A stretch of 64,000 nucleotides of DNA from CAUZJF01 sp965248605 (GTDB lineage: Bacteria > Chloroflexota > Dehalococcoidia > Lucifugimonadales > CAUZJF01), in NCBI GenBank assembly GCA_965248605.1, contig CBDFJV010000007.1:1798001-1862000 (forward strand), written 5' to 3'. Position numbers and translations under genes: made by a program. A model generated the notes under the pieces. The model made no database searches and was not told where the DNA came from. It saw nothing but the letters and a program-made list of their open reading frames with translations. Positions within the stretch are counted from its first letter, which is position 1; each line of letters begins with the position of its first letter. This document shows, piece by piece, positions 35,521-44,515 of the stretch.

Positions 35521-35595
35521 CGATTTACTCTCAGCGAGACAATTCGTGCTCATAGGTCCCGCGACACCAGATCAACTACGGCCGATGGCGGAGCC

Positions 35596-36096
35596 GTGAT
35601 CACTACGTCCCTCATACTGTTTTACGTCGCGGGGGCGCTTACCTTGGGTGGCGCCCTTGGCGTGGTACTGTCACGGAACATCGTCTATGCCGCTTTCGCT
35701 TTGCTCCTCTCGTTGCTGGGTGTGGCGGGCCTGTTCCTGCTGGCCGTGGCCGAGTTTCTGGCGCTGGTCCAGGTGCTCATCTACGGTGGCGCCATCGTGA
35801 TCGTCATACTGTTCACATTGATGCTCACCCGCATCTCAGACTTCCAACATCTATCCGACAACCCACAATGGCCGGCTGCAGCCGTGGCGGCGATAGCGAT
35901 ATTCGGCCTGCTTGTGGCCTCAGTCGTTCTGACCGGGGTCCGGACGACGGAAACTCAGCGGGTGGGATTCGAGTCGCTGGGCGACACGCTGTTCCGCAAT
36001 TGGGCTGTACCGTTCGAGGTGGCGTCGCTGGTCCTCCTAGTGGCCCTCATCGGCGCCGTCGTGATGGTTCGGGAGGACGGTGACCGGCGTGATTGA
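35596..36096 (+). CDS. nuoJ: NADH-quinone oxidoreductase subunit J
   Basis: This 166-residue membrane subunit has five hydrophobic helices and the conserved FLALVQVLIYGGAIVIVILFT helix near residue 55, which carries the pi-bulge of complex I. The GTG start (MITTSLILFYVAG) is 75 nt after nuoI. It overlaps nuoK by 17 nt. Confidence 0.93.
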   Translation: MITTSLILFYVAGALTLGGALGVVLSRNIVYAAFALLLSLLGVAGLFLLAVAEFLALVQVLIYGGAIVIVILFTLMLTRISDFQHLSDNPQWPAAAVAAIAIFGLLVASVVLTGVRTTETQRVGFESLGDTLFRNWAVPFEVASLVLLVALIGAVVMVREDGDRRD

Positions 36097-36406
36097 GCTT
36101 GCCCACTTCCAGGTGCTCAGTGCCGCGCTATTCGCGATCGGCCTCTACGGTGTGCTCGCCCGTAGAAGCGCCGTGCTGATTCTGATGTCGATAGAACTGA
36201 TGCTGAACGCTGTCAACGTGAACCTGATCGGCTACGCGACGTTCGTAGACATGACGCAGCCGCAGCGGGAGGTAGGGCATGTGCTGGTCATATTCGTAAT
36301 CACCATCGCGGCTGCCGAGCTGGCTCTGGCGGTCGCAATCATCCTCCGCCTGTACCGGAACAGGTCGTCGGTAAACGTCGACGAGATCGACGTTCTGAAG
36401 TGGTGA
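36080..36406 (+). CDS. nuoK: NADH-quinone oxidoreductase subunit K
   Basis: The 108-residue subunit has three helices, with the two buried glutamates expected for proton transfer (SIELMLNAVNVNL and AAAELALAVAIIL). The GTG start overlaps the end of nuoJ. Confidence 0.94.
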   Translation: MTGVIELAHFQVLSAALFAIGLYGVLARRSAVLILMSIELMLNAVNVNLIGYATFVDMTQPQREVGHVLVIFVITIAAAELALAVAIILRLYRNRSSVNVDEIDVLKW

Positions 36407-36484
36407 GCCCATCCGTAACCCGACATCTCGGCGGGTCTCGTGCCGTGTTTGTCCTCGAAGTCCCCAAACCGAGGACCGATTAGG

Positions 36485-38377
36485 TTGCCTCTCGGAAACA
36501 CGATAGGGGTCGAGTGGGCGTGGGTAATCCCCGCTCTCAGCGCTTCGGCCTTTTTTCTCACCGTGATTGTCGGCCGGCCCCTGGGCCGCTATGCGGCGTA
36601 CATCCCGGTCCTGGCGATCCTTCTCGGGTTCGTGCTTTTCTGGTATGTCCTACGCGATCTTCTGAACAACGGACCTGCTTCGTTCAGCGTCGACTGGCTC
36701 GTTTTGGGCGACACGCAGATCACCTGGGGCACGATAGTCGACCGGCTGTCCGTCGTGATGCTGGGTCTCGTCACGTTCGTATCGCTGCTGGTGCAGGTGT
36801 ACTCGCTAGAATACTTGAAGGGCGAGCCACGGTTCTCCTGGTACTTCGCGGTCCATGGGCTGTTCGCCGCCGCCATGCTTTCACTGGTGCTGGCGGATAA
36901 TCTGCTGTTCCTCTACGTCGCGTGGGAGCTGGTCGGCCTCGGGTCGTACCTGCTAATAGGCTTTTGGTGGGAGAAGCGCTCCGCCGCGGAGGCCGCCAAG
37001 AAGGCCTTCGTAACGACCCGGCTGGGTGACGTTGGGCTGCTCATCGGCATCATTCTCCTTTTCAGAGCAACCGGGACGTTCGACATCGCCACCATCTTTC
37101 ATGTGGCGCAGACCGGCGGAATAAGTGAAGGTACTCTGAACGCCGCGATGTTCCTGATATTCCTCGGGGCGATGGGCAAGTCGGCCCAGTTCCCGTTCCA
37201 CGTGTGGCTCCCCGACGCCATGGAGGGCCCGACTCCCGTCAGCGCCCTGATCCACGCGGCGACCATGGTCGCCGCAGGGGTATTCCTGGTCGCACGGCTC
37301 TTCCCGCTGTTCGAGCTTGCGCCAGATGTGCTCACCTTCGTCGCAGTCGTAGGCCTGTTCACCTTCGCATTCGCAGGTACGCTGGCCCTCGTTATGACCG
37401 ACCTCAAGCGGGTCCTCGCTTACTCGACCGTCAGTCACCTGGGTCTAATGATGTTAGCCCTGGGCGCCGGAGCCGTGGGCGCCGCGATATTTCATCTGGT
37501 TGCACATGGGGTATCGAAGGCGCTCCTATTCCTCGGAGCGGGAAGCCTTACCCATGCTACCCACAAGACCGAAATCTGGGAAATGGGAGGTCTGCTGCGG
37601 CGCCTGCCCATCACCTCGATCACCTTCCTGATCGGCGCCGCGACGTTGGCAGGCATCCCCCCCCTTAGCGGCTTTTTCACGAAAGACGAGGTGCTGGCGG
37701 CCGTCAACGACGACCGTGGATTGGTCTTCCTCGCTTTGGCATTGGTCGGCTCTTTGCTGAGCGCCCTGTACATGGCGCGCGTCTCCCTGGTCGTTCTCTT
37801 CGGGCGACTGAAACCGGACAACGAACGGGCCGCTGAGTCGCCGTTCCTGATCGCCGCGCCTTTGGTCATACTGGCGCCGTTGGCATTGACATTGGGGTTT
37901 CTCGCATTCAACTGGGGGGACTCATTCCACGGGTTCGCGTCTTTCATAGTCGAAGACCAGCCACTCGTAGCAGGAGCAGAGGCCTTCCACATCGAACCTT
38001 TGGTTATAGCCCTATCGACTGCGGCGGTTCTAGGGGGCGTTGTCGTCGGCTGGGTCGTCTATGCTGGCGAGGTTCCGAGACACCGCGCGGTCGCGGAGCG
38101 CTATCGAGTGATTCATCGCATCCTGGTGCGCAAGTACTACGTCGACGAGGGCTACCAGTGGGCCATCGACCGGATCGTGCTGGCGTTCAGCGGTTTCGTT
38201 GCTCTATTCGACAGGATCGTCGTAAACGACACGGGGGTGGATGGCTCGGCTTTCAGCGTGATGTTGTCCGCTATGAGGTTGCGGCGTGTTCAATCGGGCC
38301 GCATGTACAATTATGGGCTCGCAATGGCGATCGGAGTGTTTTCGCTGGCCGTGATCTGGTGGGCGGTGTTGACCTGA
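36485..38377 (+). CDS. nuoL: NADH-quinone oxidoreductase subunit L
   Basis: This antiporter-like proton-pumping subunit has about 630 residues from TTG 36485, which has GAGG 9 nt upstream; an ATG at 36440 is possible but the extension is atypical. The conserved core includes YVAWELVGLGSYLLIGFWWEKRSA (quoted as WELVGLGSYLLIGFW), HVWLPDAMEGPTPVSALIHA and the lateral-helix region near the C-terminus. It is followed not by nuoM but by a toxin-antitoxin pair. Confidence 0.94.
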   Translation: MPLGNTIGVEWAWVIPALSASAFFLTVIVGRPLGRYAAYIPVLAILLGFVLFWYVLRDLLNNGPASFSVDWLVLGDTQITWGTIVDRLSVVMLGLVTFVSLLVQVYSLEYLKGEPRFSWYFAVHGLFAAAMLSLVLADNLLFLYVAWELVGLGSYLLIGFWWEKRSAAEAAKKAFVTTRLGDVGLLIGIILLFRATGTFDIATIFHVAQTGGISEGTLNAAMFLIFLGAMGKSAQFPFHVWLPDAMEGPTPVSALIHAATMVAAGVFLVARLFPLFELAPDVLTFVAVVGLFTFAFAGTLALVMTDLKRVLAYSTVSHLGLMMLALGAGAVGAAIFHLVAHGVSKALLFLGAGSLTHATHKTEIWEMGGLLRRLPITSITFLIGAATLAGIPPLSGFFTKDEVLAAVNDDRGLVFLALALVGSLLSALYMARVSLVVLFGRLKPDNERAAESPFLIAAPLVILAPLALTLGFLAFNWGDSFHGFASFIVEDQPLVAGAEAFHIEPLVIALSTAAVLGGVVVGWVVYAGEVPRHRAVAERYRVIHRILVRKYYVDEGYQWAIDRIVLAFSGFVALFDRIVVNDTGVDGSAFSVMLSAMRLRRVQSGRMYNYGLAMAIGVFSLAVIWWAVLT

Positions 38378-38416
38378 CACTTGGCGGACGCCAGTATGGA
38401 ACGGGAGGTGAACTCA

Positions 38417-38665
38417 ATGACCGACGAGCAGCTTCTTGAGCGAATAACACTGAATCCAACGGTGATGGTCGGGAAACCGGTCATCAAAGGAACTCGGTTG
38501 ACCGTTGAACACGTGCTTAGTCTGATGGCGCACGGCTCAACTACCTCGGAGATAGTTGCGGAATATCAAGGGCTCACCGATGAAGACATTCAGGCGTGTC
38601 TTCTCTTCGCAACCAAGTCATTACAGGATATAGATTTCGTGCCCTTGAGCGTTGAGCCAGCGTAG
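38417..38665 (+). CDS. DUF433-family antitoxin
   Basis: The 82-residue protein starts at ATG 38417 with an excellent GGGAGGTGA site. The body (ITLNPTVMVGKPVIKGTRLT, then VEHVLSLMAHGSTTSEIVAEY) is the HTH-like DUF433 antitoxin fold. It overlaps the toxin by 1 nt. It should neutralise the downstream PIN-like protein and repress the pair. Confidence 0.88.
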   Translation: MTDEQLLERITLNPTVMVGKPVIKGTRLTVEHVLSLMAHGSTTSEIVAEYQGLTDEDIQACLLFATKSLQDIDFVPLSVEPA

Positions 38666-39015
38666 TGCGATTCCTTGTAGACGAATGTACTGGCCCGGCC
38701 GTGGCAGCCTGGTTGATAGCAGAAGGGCACGATGTCTTCTCCGTATACGAAGAAGCGCGGGGCATGGAAGATGACGGTGTGATCAGGAAAGCGCATGCCG
38801 AGAACTGGATTCTTATCACTGCAGACAAGGACTTTGGAGAGATGGCCTATCGTCAGCGGCGCCTACACCGAGGCGTCGTTCTGCTTCGTCTTGACGATGA
38901 ACGGGCCGCGAGCAAGATCAACACGTTGCGGCGATTGCTGGAGGGCCACGCTGCCGATCTCGCCGATCGGTTCGTCGTCGTCAGTGAGGAACGGATTCGC
39001 TTTGCTCGCGCTTAG
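38665..39015 (+). CDS. DUF5615 PIN-like toxin
   Basis: The 116-residue PIN-like nuclease has an N-terminal MRFLVDECTGPAVAAWL (first acidic residue), GVIRKAHAENWILITADKDFGEMAY with the central Asp pair, and GVVLLRL. It is likely an RNase held inactive by the DUF433 partner. GTG start coupled to the antitoxin stop. The pair sits between nuoL and nuoM, an unusual place inside a housekeeping operon. Confidence 0.88.
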   Translation: MRFLVDECTGPAVAAWLIAEGHDVFSVYEEARGMEDDGVIRKAHAENWILITADKDFGEMAYRQRRLHRGVVLLRLDDERAASKINTLRRLLEGHAADLADRFVVVSEERIRFARA

Positions 39016-39044
39016 CCTGTCTGCCTAAGCCGAATCTGCTCTGA

Positions 39045-40628
39045 ATGGACACATTCGATAGCTATCTGCTGCTCGCCATCATAGCCCTGCCTCTTTTGGG
39101 GGCGGGGCTGCTGCTTGTCGTCCCTTCGTCGCGGTCGCGAGAGATCAGATGGGCGGCTACGATAATCGCGTCGGTTACGGCTGTGCTCAGTGTATACACC
39201 TTCCTTCCCTTCGTTCCTGCGTGGTTGCTTCAATGGCTGGCGCCTTTCGACTCGATGGCCTTTTACGATCACGACGCCGGTGGGTTTCACTTCGTACGCA
39301 GCTGGCAATGGCTTGAGATCCCAGGTCCCTGGGCGATGGGGGACAAGGGCATCTCGCTGTCTCTAGGCGTCGACGGCATATCGGCGCTTATGGTCCTCCT
39401 CACCGGAATCGTGATGTTCACGGGCGTGCTGGTCTCGTGGAACATCGCAGAGCGGAACAAAGAGTTCTTTGTTCTGTACTTCTTGCTGCTGGCCGGCGTG
39501 TTCGGAGTATTCGTCAGCGTCGACCTGTTCTTCCTTTTCTTTTTCTATGAGCTAGCAGTGCTGCCGATGTATCTGCTGATAGGGGTGTGGGGAAGCAGCA
39601 GCGATTTCGGCACTTTCATCCGCACCAAAGAGTACGGAGCGATGAAGCTTACCGTATATCTGGTGGCCGGAAGCGTACTCATTTGGATCGCGCTACTGGC
39701 GATCTTCGTTCAGGCCGACCTCGGCACGTTCAACATGGTCGATATAGGCGAGCAAGGTGAGTTCTCCCCGACATTCCAGAGAGTATTCTTCCCATTCCTG
39801 ATGGTTGGGTTCGGTGTGCTGGCAGGCCTGTGGCCTTTCCATACCTGGTCGCCGGACGGCCATGTGGCCGCGCCTACGGCCGTGAGCATGGTCCATGCCG
39901 GGGTTCTGATGAAGCTCGGCGCCTACGGAATCCTGAGGGTCGGAATCGGTCTCCTGCCGGAGGGCGCCGAGGACTGGATGCCCGTACTCATTGGGCTTGG
40001 CACAGTGAACGTCATATACGGGGCGGTCTCAGCGATGGGCCAGCGAGACCTCAAGTACGTCATCGGGTACTCGAGCGTCAGCCATATGGGCTATGTCTTG
40101 ATGGGCATTGCTACGCTCCACCATCTCGGCGTCAGCGGGGCGGTGCTGCAGATGTTCTCTCACGGAATCATGACCGCGCTCTTCTTCGCAGTAGTAGGCG
40201 CGATATACGACCGGACGCATACCAGGGACATCGGCGTTCTCGAGGGCATGGCAAAGCGCATGGGAATGACCGCGACCCTGTTCGCCGTCGCGGGCCTCGC
40301 GTCGCTCGGGCTGCCCGGGCTTAGCGGCTTCGTGGCCGAGCTTCTCGTTTTCCTCGGCCTGTTCCAGACATATCCGCTGCTCGGCGTTCTGGGAGTCGTG
40401 GGCGCCGCAATGACGGCCGTTTACATCCTGAGGCTCATGGCGAAGGTCTTCTTTGGTGAGATGAGCGACAAGTGGTCGGACCAGACGGACATTTCGAGAC
40501 GTGAGGGCTTCGCGGCCGGGGTTCTGGCATCCTTCATTCTAGTCATGGGGCTCTTCCCGCTGCCTTTCGTTCGCAGCATCGACACTGCTGTTTCAAAACT
40601 CCTCGAAGTGGTCGCGAGAGCAACGTGA
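39045..40628 (+). CDS. nuoM: NADH-quinone oxidoreductase subunit M
   Basis: This 527-residue proton-pumping subunit has about 14 helices, with the lysine and glutamate sites in FFYELAVLPMYLLIGVWGS and GLWPFHTWSPDGHVAAPTAV. It lies 29 nt after the toxin gene, so the toxin-antitoxin pair and nuo genes may still be one transcript. It overlaps nuoN by 4 nt. Confidence 0.95.
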   Translation: MDTFDSYLLLAIIALPLLGAGLLLVVPSSRSREIRWAATIIASVTAVLSVYTFLPFVPAWLLQWLAPFDSMAFYDHDAGGFHFVRSWQWLEIPGPWAMGDKGISLSLGVDGISALMVLLTGIVMFTGVLVSWNIAERNKEFFVLYFLLLAGVFGVFVSVDLFFLFFFYELAVLPMYLLIGVWGSSSDFGTFIRTKEYGAMKLTVYLVAGSVLIWIALLAIFVQADLGTFNMVDIGEQGEFSPTFQRVFFPFLMVGFGVLAGLWPFHTWSPDGHVAAPTAVSMVHAGVLMKLGAYGILRVGIGLLPEGAEDWMPVLIGLGTVNVIYGAVSAMGQRDLKYVIGYSSVSHMGYVLMGIATLHHLGVSGAVLQMFSHGIMTALFFAVVGAIYDRTHTRDIGVLEGMAKRMGMTATLFAVAGLASLGLPGLSGFVAELLVFLGLFQTYPLLGVLGVVGAAMTAVYILRLMAKVFFGEMSDKWSDQTDISRREGFAAGVLASFILVMGLFPLPFVRSIDTAVSKLLEVVARAT

Positions 40629-42133
40629 ACGACTTCAGCCTCGTCGCGCCAGAGTTTCTTGTGACCGGACTCGCGTTCCTCGTCCTGACCCTCGACCTGT
40701 TCCTGCGACCCGAGCGCCAACACTTCCTGGCATATCTCGCAATTGTGGGGCTGGCCGCGATTGCGGCTTTCTCGCTTCTGTTCCTGTGGGGCGAGGACGA
40801 CAACCTTTACGAAGGCTTGATTCTCATAGACGACTACTCCCTATTCTTCAAGACGTTCTTTCTCGTGCTCGGAGCCGTCACCATCATTGCGAGTATCGAT
40901 TACGTTAAGAGACACCTCGAACACCCGGGCGAGTACTACGGCATCCTGGTGTTCACTGTCCTGGCCATGATGCTGATGGCGTCTTCCGGCGAACTCCTCA
41001 CCGCTTACATCTCTCTCGAGCTGCTGAGCTTCGGACTCTACGTGCTGGTCTCCTACGACCGATACAATCCTAAGTCCAACGAAGCCGGCACGAAGTACAT
41101 CTTGCTTGGCGCTTTTTCGTCAGCGATGCTGCTGTACGGAATCAGCCAGATCTACGGCCTTACTGGCACGACCCGGTTTGACGAGCTGAGCGCGGTGCTG
41201 GGCGCGACCACGGACCTCGACCTTGGACTTCTGGTCGGGCTCGTGTTCCTGATCGCTGGGCTTGGTTTCAAGGTAGCCGCAGTGCCGTTCCACATGTGGG
41301 CCCCGGATGCCTACGAAGGTGCGCCTACCCCCGTGACTGCCTACCTGGCGGTCGGGTCGAAGGCGGCGGCCTTCGCGTTGATATTGCGCTTGTTCACCGA
41401 AGCACTGATGCCAGCAGCCGCCGACTGGCAGCTCATTCTGGTGATTATGGCGGCGCTGAGCATGACTCTGGGCAACGTCGTTGCGCTTGTCCAGAGCAAT
41501 ATCAAGCGCCTGCTAGCCTATTCTAGCATTGGACAGGTAGGCTATCTGTTGATGGGCCTGGCCGCGCTGGTCGCCATCGACGCGGACGGCAACGCGTCCG
41601 TAGAGACGTCAAGCCTTGCGACGAACGGCCTCATGCTTCACCTTGTCGCGTACGCCGTAACCAACATGGCGGCGTTCATGGCCATTGCCGCCGTCTACAA
41701 TGCCACCGGCAAAGAGGCGATCTCCGACTTCGCGGGGCTGGCGCAGCGAGCGCCGATGGTCGCCATGGTACTGGCCGTGGCCCTTTTCTCTCTCGCGGGA
41801 CTGCCCATCTTCGCCGGGTTCACCAGTAAGTTCTACCTGTTCACAGCCGCGGCGACACAGGGGTTGCTCTGGCTCGCCGGCCTGGCCATCTTCACGAGCC
41901 TCATATCGCTCTACTACTATCTTGCAGTCGTTCGGCAAATGTACATCGAAACAGCCGAAGACCCCACGCCCATATCCGTGCCGCGGCTGACCACGGTAGC
42001 TCTGGGAGTCCTTTTCGCTGGGATCGTGTTGCTCGGGGTCTACCCGGCGCCTCTCATGGAAGCGATCCAAGCAGCCAGCGACGTCCTGCTTTCTTCAGAT
42101 GGCGTGCAGCAGCTCGTAGTTGCTGCGGACTGA
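40625..42133 (+). CDS. nuoN: NADH-quinone oxidoreductase subunit N
   Basis: The 502-residue antiporter-like subunit has the family motifs LISLELLSFGLYVL-like (YISLELLSFGLYVLVSYDR), VPFHMWAPDAYEGAPTPVTA and LLAYSSIGQVGYLLMGL. It is the last nuo gene. No nuoE, nuoF or nuoG is present in the cluster, so the complex may use ferredoxin or another donor, or recruit these subunits from elsewhere. Confidence 0.95.
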   Translation: MNDFSLVAPEFLVTGLAFLVLTLDLFLRPERQHFLAYLAIVGLAAIAAFSLLFLWGEDDNLYEGLILIDDYSLFFKTFFLVLGAVTIIASIDYVKRHLEHPGEYYGILVFTVLAMMLMASSGELLTAYISLELLSFGLYVLVSYDRYNPKSNEAGTKYILLGAFSSAMLLYGISQIYGLTGTTRFDELSAVLGATTDLDLGLLVGLVFLIAGLGFKVAAVPFHMWAPDAYEGAPTPVTAYLAVGSKAAAFALILRLFTEALMPAAADWQLILVIMAALSMTLGNVVALVQSNIKRLLAYSSIGQVGYLLMGLAALVAIDADGNASVETSSLATNGLMLHLVAYAVTNMAAFMAIAAVYNATGKEAISDFAGLAQRAPMVAMVLAVALFSLAGLPIFAGFTSKFYLFTAAATQGLLWLAGLAIFTSLISLYYYLAVVRQMYIETAEDPTPISVPRLTTVALGVLFAGIVLLGVYPAPLMEAIQAASDVLLSSDGVQQLVVAAD

Positions 42134-42531
42134 CTACCTATCTACTTGAACCAGCTCCCGGACACGCTAGTCCATCTACGGCCCTCCGTAATCCGCATCT
42201 AGTATCGTCCTCGACGCGATTACGTCCCCGATGAGAGTTTCCTACCGGCCATGGACGCCGTTCCGCACGATCGTTTCGACAGGCCCGGGCATATCCGCTC
42301 CGCCCTCCCCTTTACCTCATCCTGTACGGAGGGCTATCCTGAACAAACCGACTAATCTCAAGAAAGCCAAATCTATCAAAAATCCGATGCAAGAAATCAC
42401 AAAGTACCTTCTATCGAGGCAAGTGGCGCGGAACATGATTGGCCCGTGCTGGAGCGGGGTTGGGTATGGGATTTCGAGGCGTCGCAGGAGAGGCCGCTCG
42501 TAGGCAGCTTCCCCAAGGCTGGGAGAGGCCG
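42134..42531. other. intergenic region after the nuo operon
   Basis: About 400 bp with no supported gene. A GGGAGAGG site at its end serves the lipoprotein start at 42532. I see no strong terminator for the nuo transcript. Confidence 0.5.
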
Positions 42532-43431
42532 ATGAGGGGTTCCGTTGTTGTCCTTCTCGTCGTGCTGGCCGGCGCTGGCACTGGCTGCGGTGGGCCACCG
42601 CCTATCGACGACGCCACGCCGTCGCCAAACACGGCGACCCCCATCCCCACGCCGACCCCGGACACAAGACTCGACGAGCTTGCCCGTGCTATCGATGTCC
42701 TCGGAGAAAGAATTGACAGGATGGAGGTCCAGTCGCGCGAGGTCCTTTCCGCGAGACCGGTCGCCACGCCGTCACCCGAGCCAGCTAGCCTGGGCGCATC
42801 ACCGTCTCAGACGCAGTCCTTTCCGAGGGTCCAATCACCGACCCCAACCCCCGAGCCCACGGCGACTGTCGGAGCCGTAGAACCAACGTCTACCCCGACG
42901 CCGACCTCTACTCCCACTCCTACGCCAACACCCAAATATCCCGACTGGGAACACGGAGAGATCGCACTCGACCCGCCTGTGCTTCCGTCGATAGGAGGTG
43001 AGGTAAAAGCAAGTATTTCGACAGTTGACACGGGGTCCCCGGACGTACAGGAGGTTACGTTCACTCTTGAAACCCTCGACGGGCGTGGTGAACGCTCGAT
43101 AGCGTCGAGCTGTGGTGTGACCGCCCATGATGGCACAGTCTCACGGTGTTGGACCGGAAAGCTCGAAGTCGACACCAACTCGTCCTCTATTCCACAGCAA
43201 TATGTTGTTAGCGCCTCCAGCGCTGCTATAGACGGCTCCCCATCTACGGCTCTGACGGTTTCGCAGTTCCCTCGTTGGGGGCAAGGCGAAGTTGTTTTGG
43301 ACCCGGCGCAACTGTCCTCGTCCGGCGGGCAGGTCAACGCGACCATCTCTACGCTCGACGCGGGGACGCTCGCTGTAAAAGAGGTCAGGTTCACCCTCGC
43401 CAGACCCGATGGCACCACGAGCACCGTGTAG
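42532..43431 (+). CDS. secreted lipoprotein with Pro/Thr linker and repeated beta domains, ends at an in-frame TAG
   Basis: ATG 42532 (GGGAGAGG just upstream) starts a signal peptide MRGSVVVLLVVLAGAGTGC with a lipobox Cys. A short coiled segment (DELARAIDVLGERIDRME) and a Pro/Thr-rich spacer follow. Then come repeated domains of about 110 residues, each with LP-S-GGxVxAxIST at the start, SCG and SRCW cysteines, and VSQYPRW at the end. A TAG at 43429-43431 stops the frame, but the same frame continues to 44398. The protein is probably surface-exposed; its binding partner is unknown. Confidence 0.75.
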   Translation: MRGSVVVLLVVLAGAGTGCGGPPPIDDATPSPNTATPIPTPTPDTRLDELARAIDVLGERIDRMEVQSREVLSARPVATPSPEPASLGASPSQTQSFPRVQSPTPTPEPTATVGAVEPTSTPTPTSTPTPTPTPKYPDWEHGEIALDPPVLPSIGGEVKASISTVDTGSPDVQEVTFTLETLDGRGERSIASSCGVTAHDGTVSRCWTGKLEVDTNSSSIPQQYVVSASSAAIDGSPSTALTVSQFPRWGQGEVVLDPAQLSSSGGQVNATISTLDAGTLAVKEVRFTLARPDGTTSTV

Positions 43432-44398
43432 GGTATCACCTGCGGTGCGACGGTCCAAGACGATCAAACGTCTCGATGCTGGACTTTGAACTTCAACGTG
43501 CCTAGAAACGCCACTTCGAGTCCCCAGGCGTACTCCGTGGACGTTTCCAGTCCCATGGTTAGCGGTGGGAGGTCAGGGTCCTTGGCAGTCTCGCAATACC
43601 CTCGCTGGGAGGTGGACCGAATCGTTGTCTCCCCCGCGGACTTGCCCTCTCTTGGAGGCGAGATTACGGCCCGTATCTGGACCGAGGACGCCAAAGATCC
43701 AGCCCTCGAAGGTGTCACGTTTACGCTTGTTTCGCCTGGTGGCAGGAGAAGCTCGGAGCCCGGAACCAGCTGTGGAGCGACGTCTCGAGGGAGTCACACC
43801 TCGCGGTGTTGGGAAACGGTCCTGTCCTTCGTGGCGAACGCTACCGGCGTTACGCGACATTACGCTGTGGAAGTCTCGACCGATGAGCTCGACGAAAGCC
43901 TCACGGAATCGCTGACTGTCTCTCACTACCCGCGTTGGATGCAAGAAACGGTCGAAGTGGAGCCGGTGAGCTTGCCTTCGAGCGGCGGTATGGTCACTGC
44001 CACCATCTCAACGCTTGACATCACCGCCCCCAGCGTCGAGCCGGTTGCATTCACTATCACCCTGGCCGATGGCAGCACCAGCACGGTACCTGGCTCAAGC
44101 TGTGGAGTGGTGGTTGACGATGATCACACGTCCCGGTGCTGGCAGGTGAGCTTCGAAGCTAGACAGAACGCGACGACGAGCCCCCAGTCGTACTCTGTCG
44201 ATGTGTCCAGCCCGGTGATCCGTGACCTGCGATCCGGCGCGATGGCAGTGTCGCAATACCCTCGATGGAACAGGGACCAGATTACGATCACTCCCCCAAG
44301 GCTGCCCTCTCCCGGTGGTATCGTGAGAGCCCGCATTTCGACGCAGGATTCCGGGAGCCTCGTTGTGAAGAACCTGGCTAGTGGTCCAACATCCTAGT
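43432..44398 (+). pseudogene. continuation of the repeat lipoprotein after the TAG codon
   Basis: The frame is in register with 42532-43431 and continues the same repeats: two further complete units and a partial one (SQYPRWEVDRI, SHYPRWMQETV, SQYPRWNRDQI). Conserved Cys pairs (SCG...SRCW) are retained, so the region was under selection until recently. It ends at the second MITE copy (44378), where the coding sequence is lost. Confidence 0.7.
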
Positions 44399-44508
44399 AT
44401 TGAAGGGTTCTGAGGTTACGGCTTGGTAGGGGCGGGTTTGAAACCCGCCCTGTCGTCGTAGCACGCCAATCTCGGCTACCCCTCATTTCAAAGATTTCGG
44501 TCTACTAG
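44378..44508 (-). mobile_element. MITE, copy 2
   Basis: This is the reverse complement of 305-435, 131 bp, again bounded by CTAG. It disrupts the repeat lipoprotein gene and is followed two nt later by the CTTAG flank of the IS1380 array. The near identity of the copies, 44 kb apart, suggests recent activity. Confidence 0.85.
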
Positions 44509-44515
44509 TCCTTAG

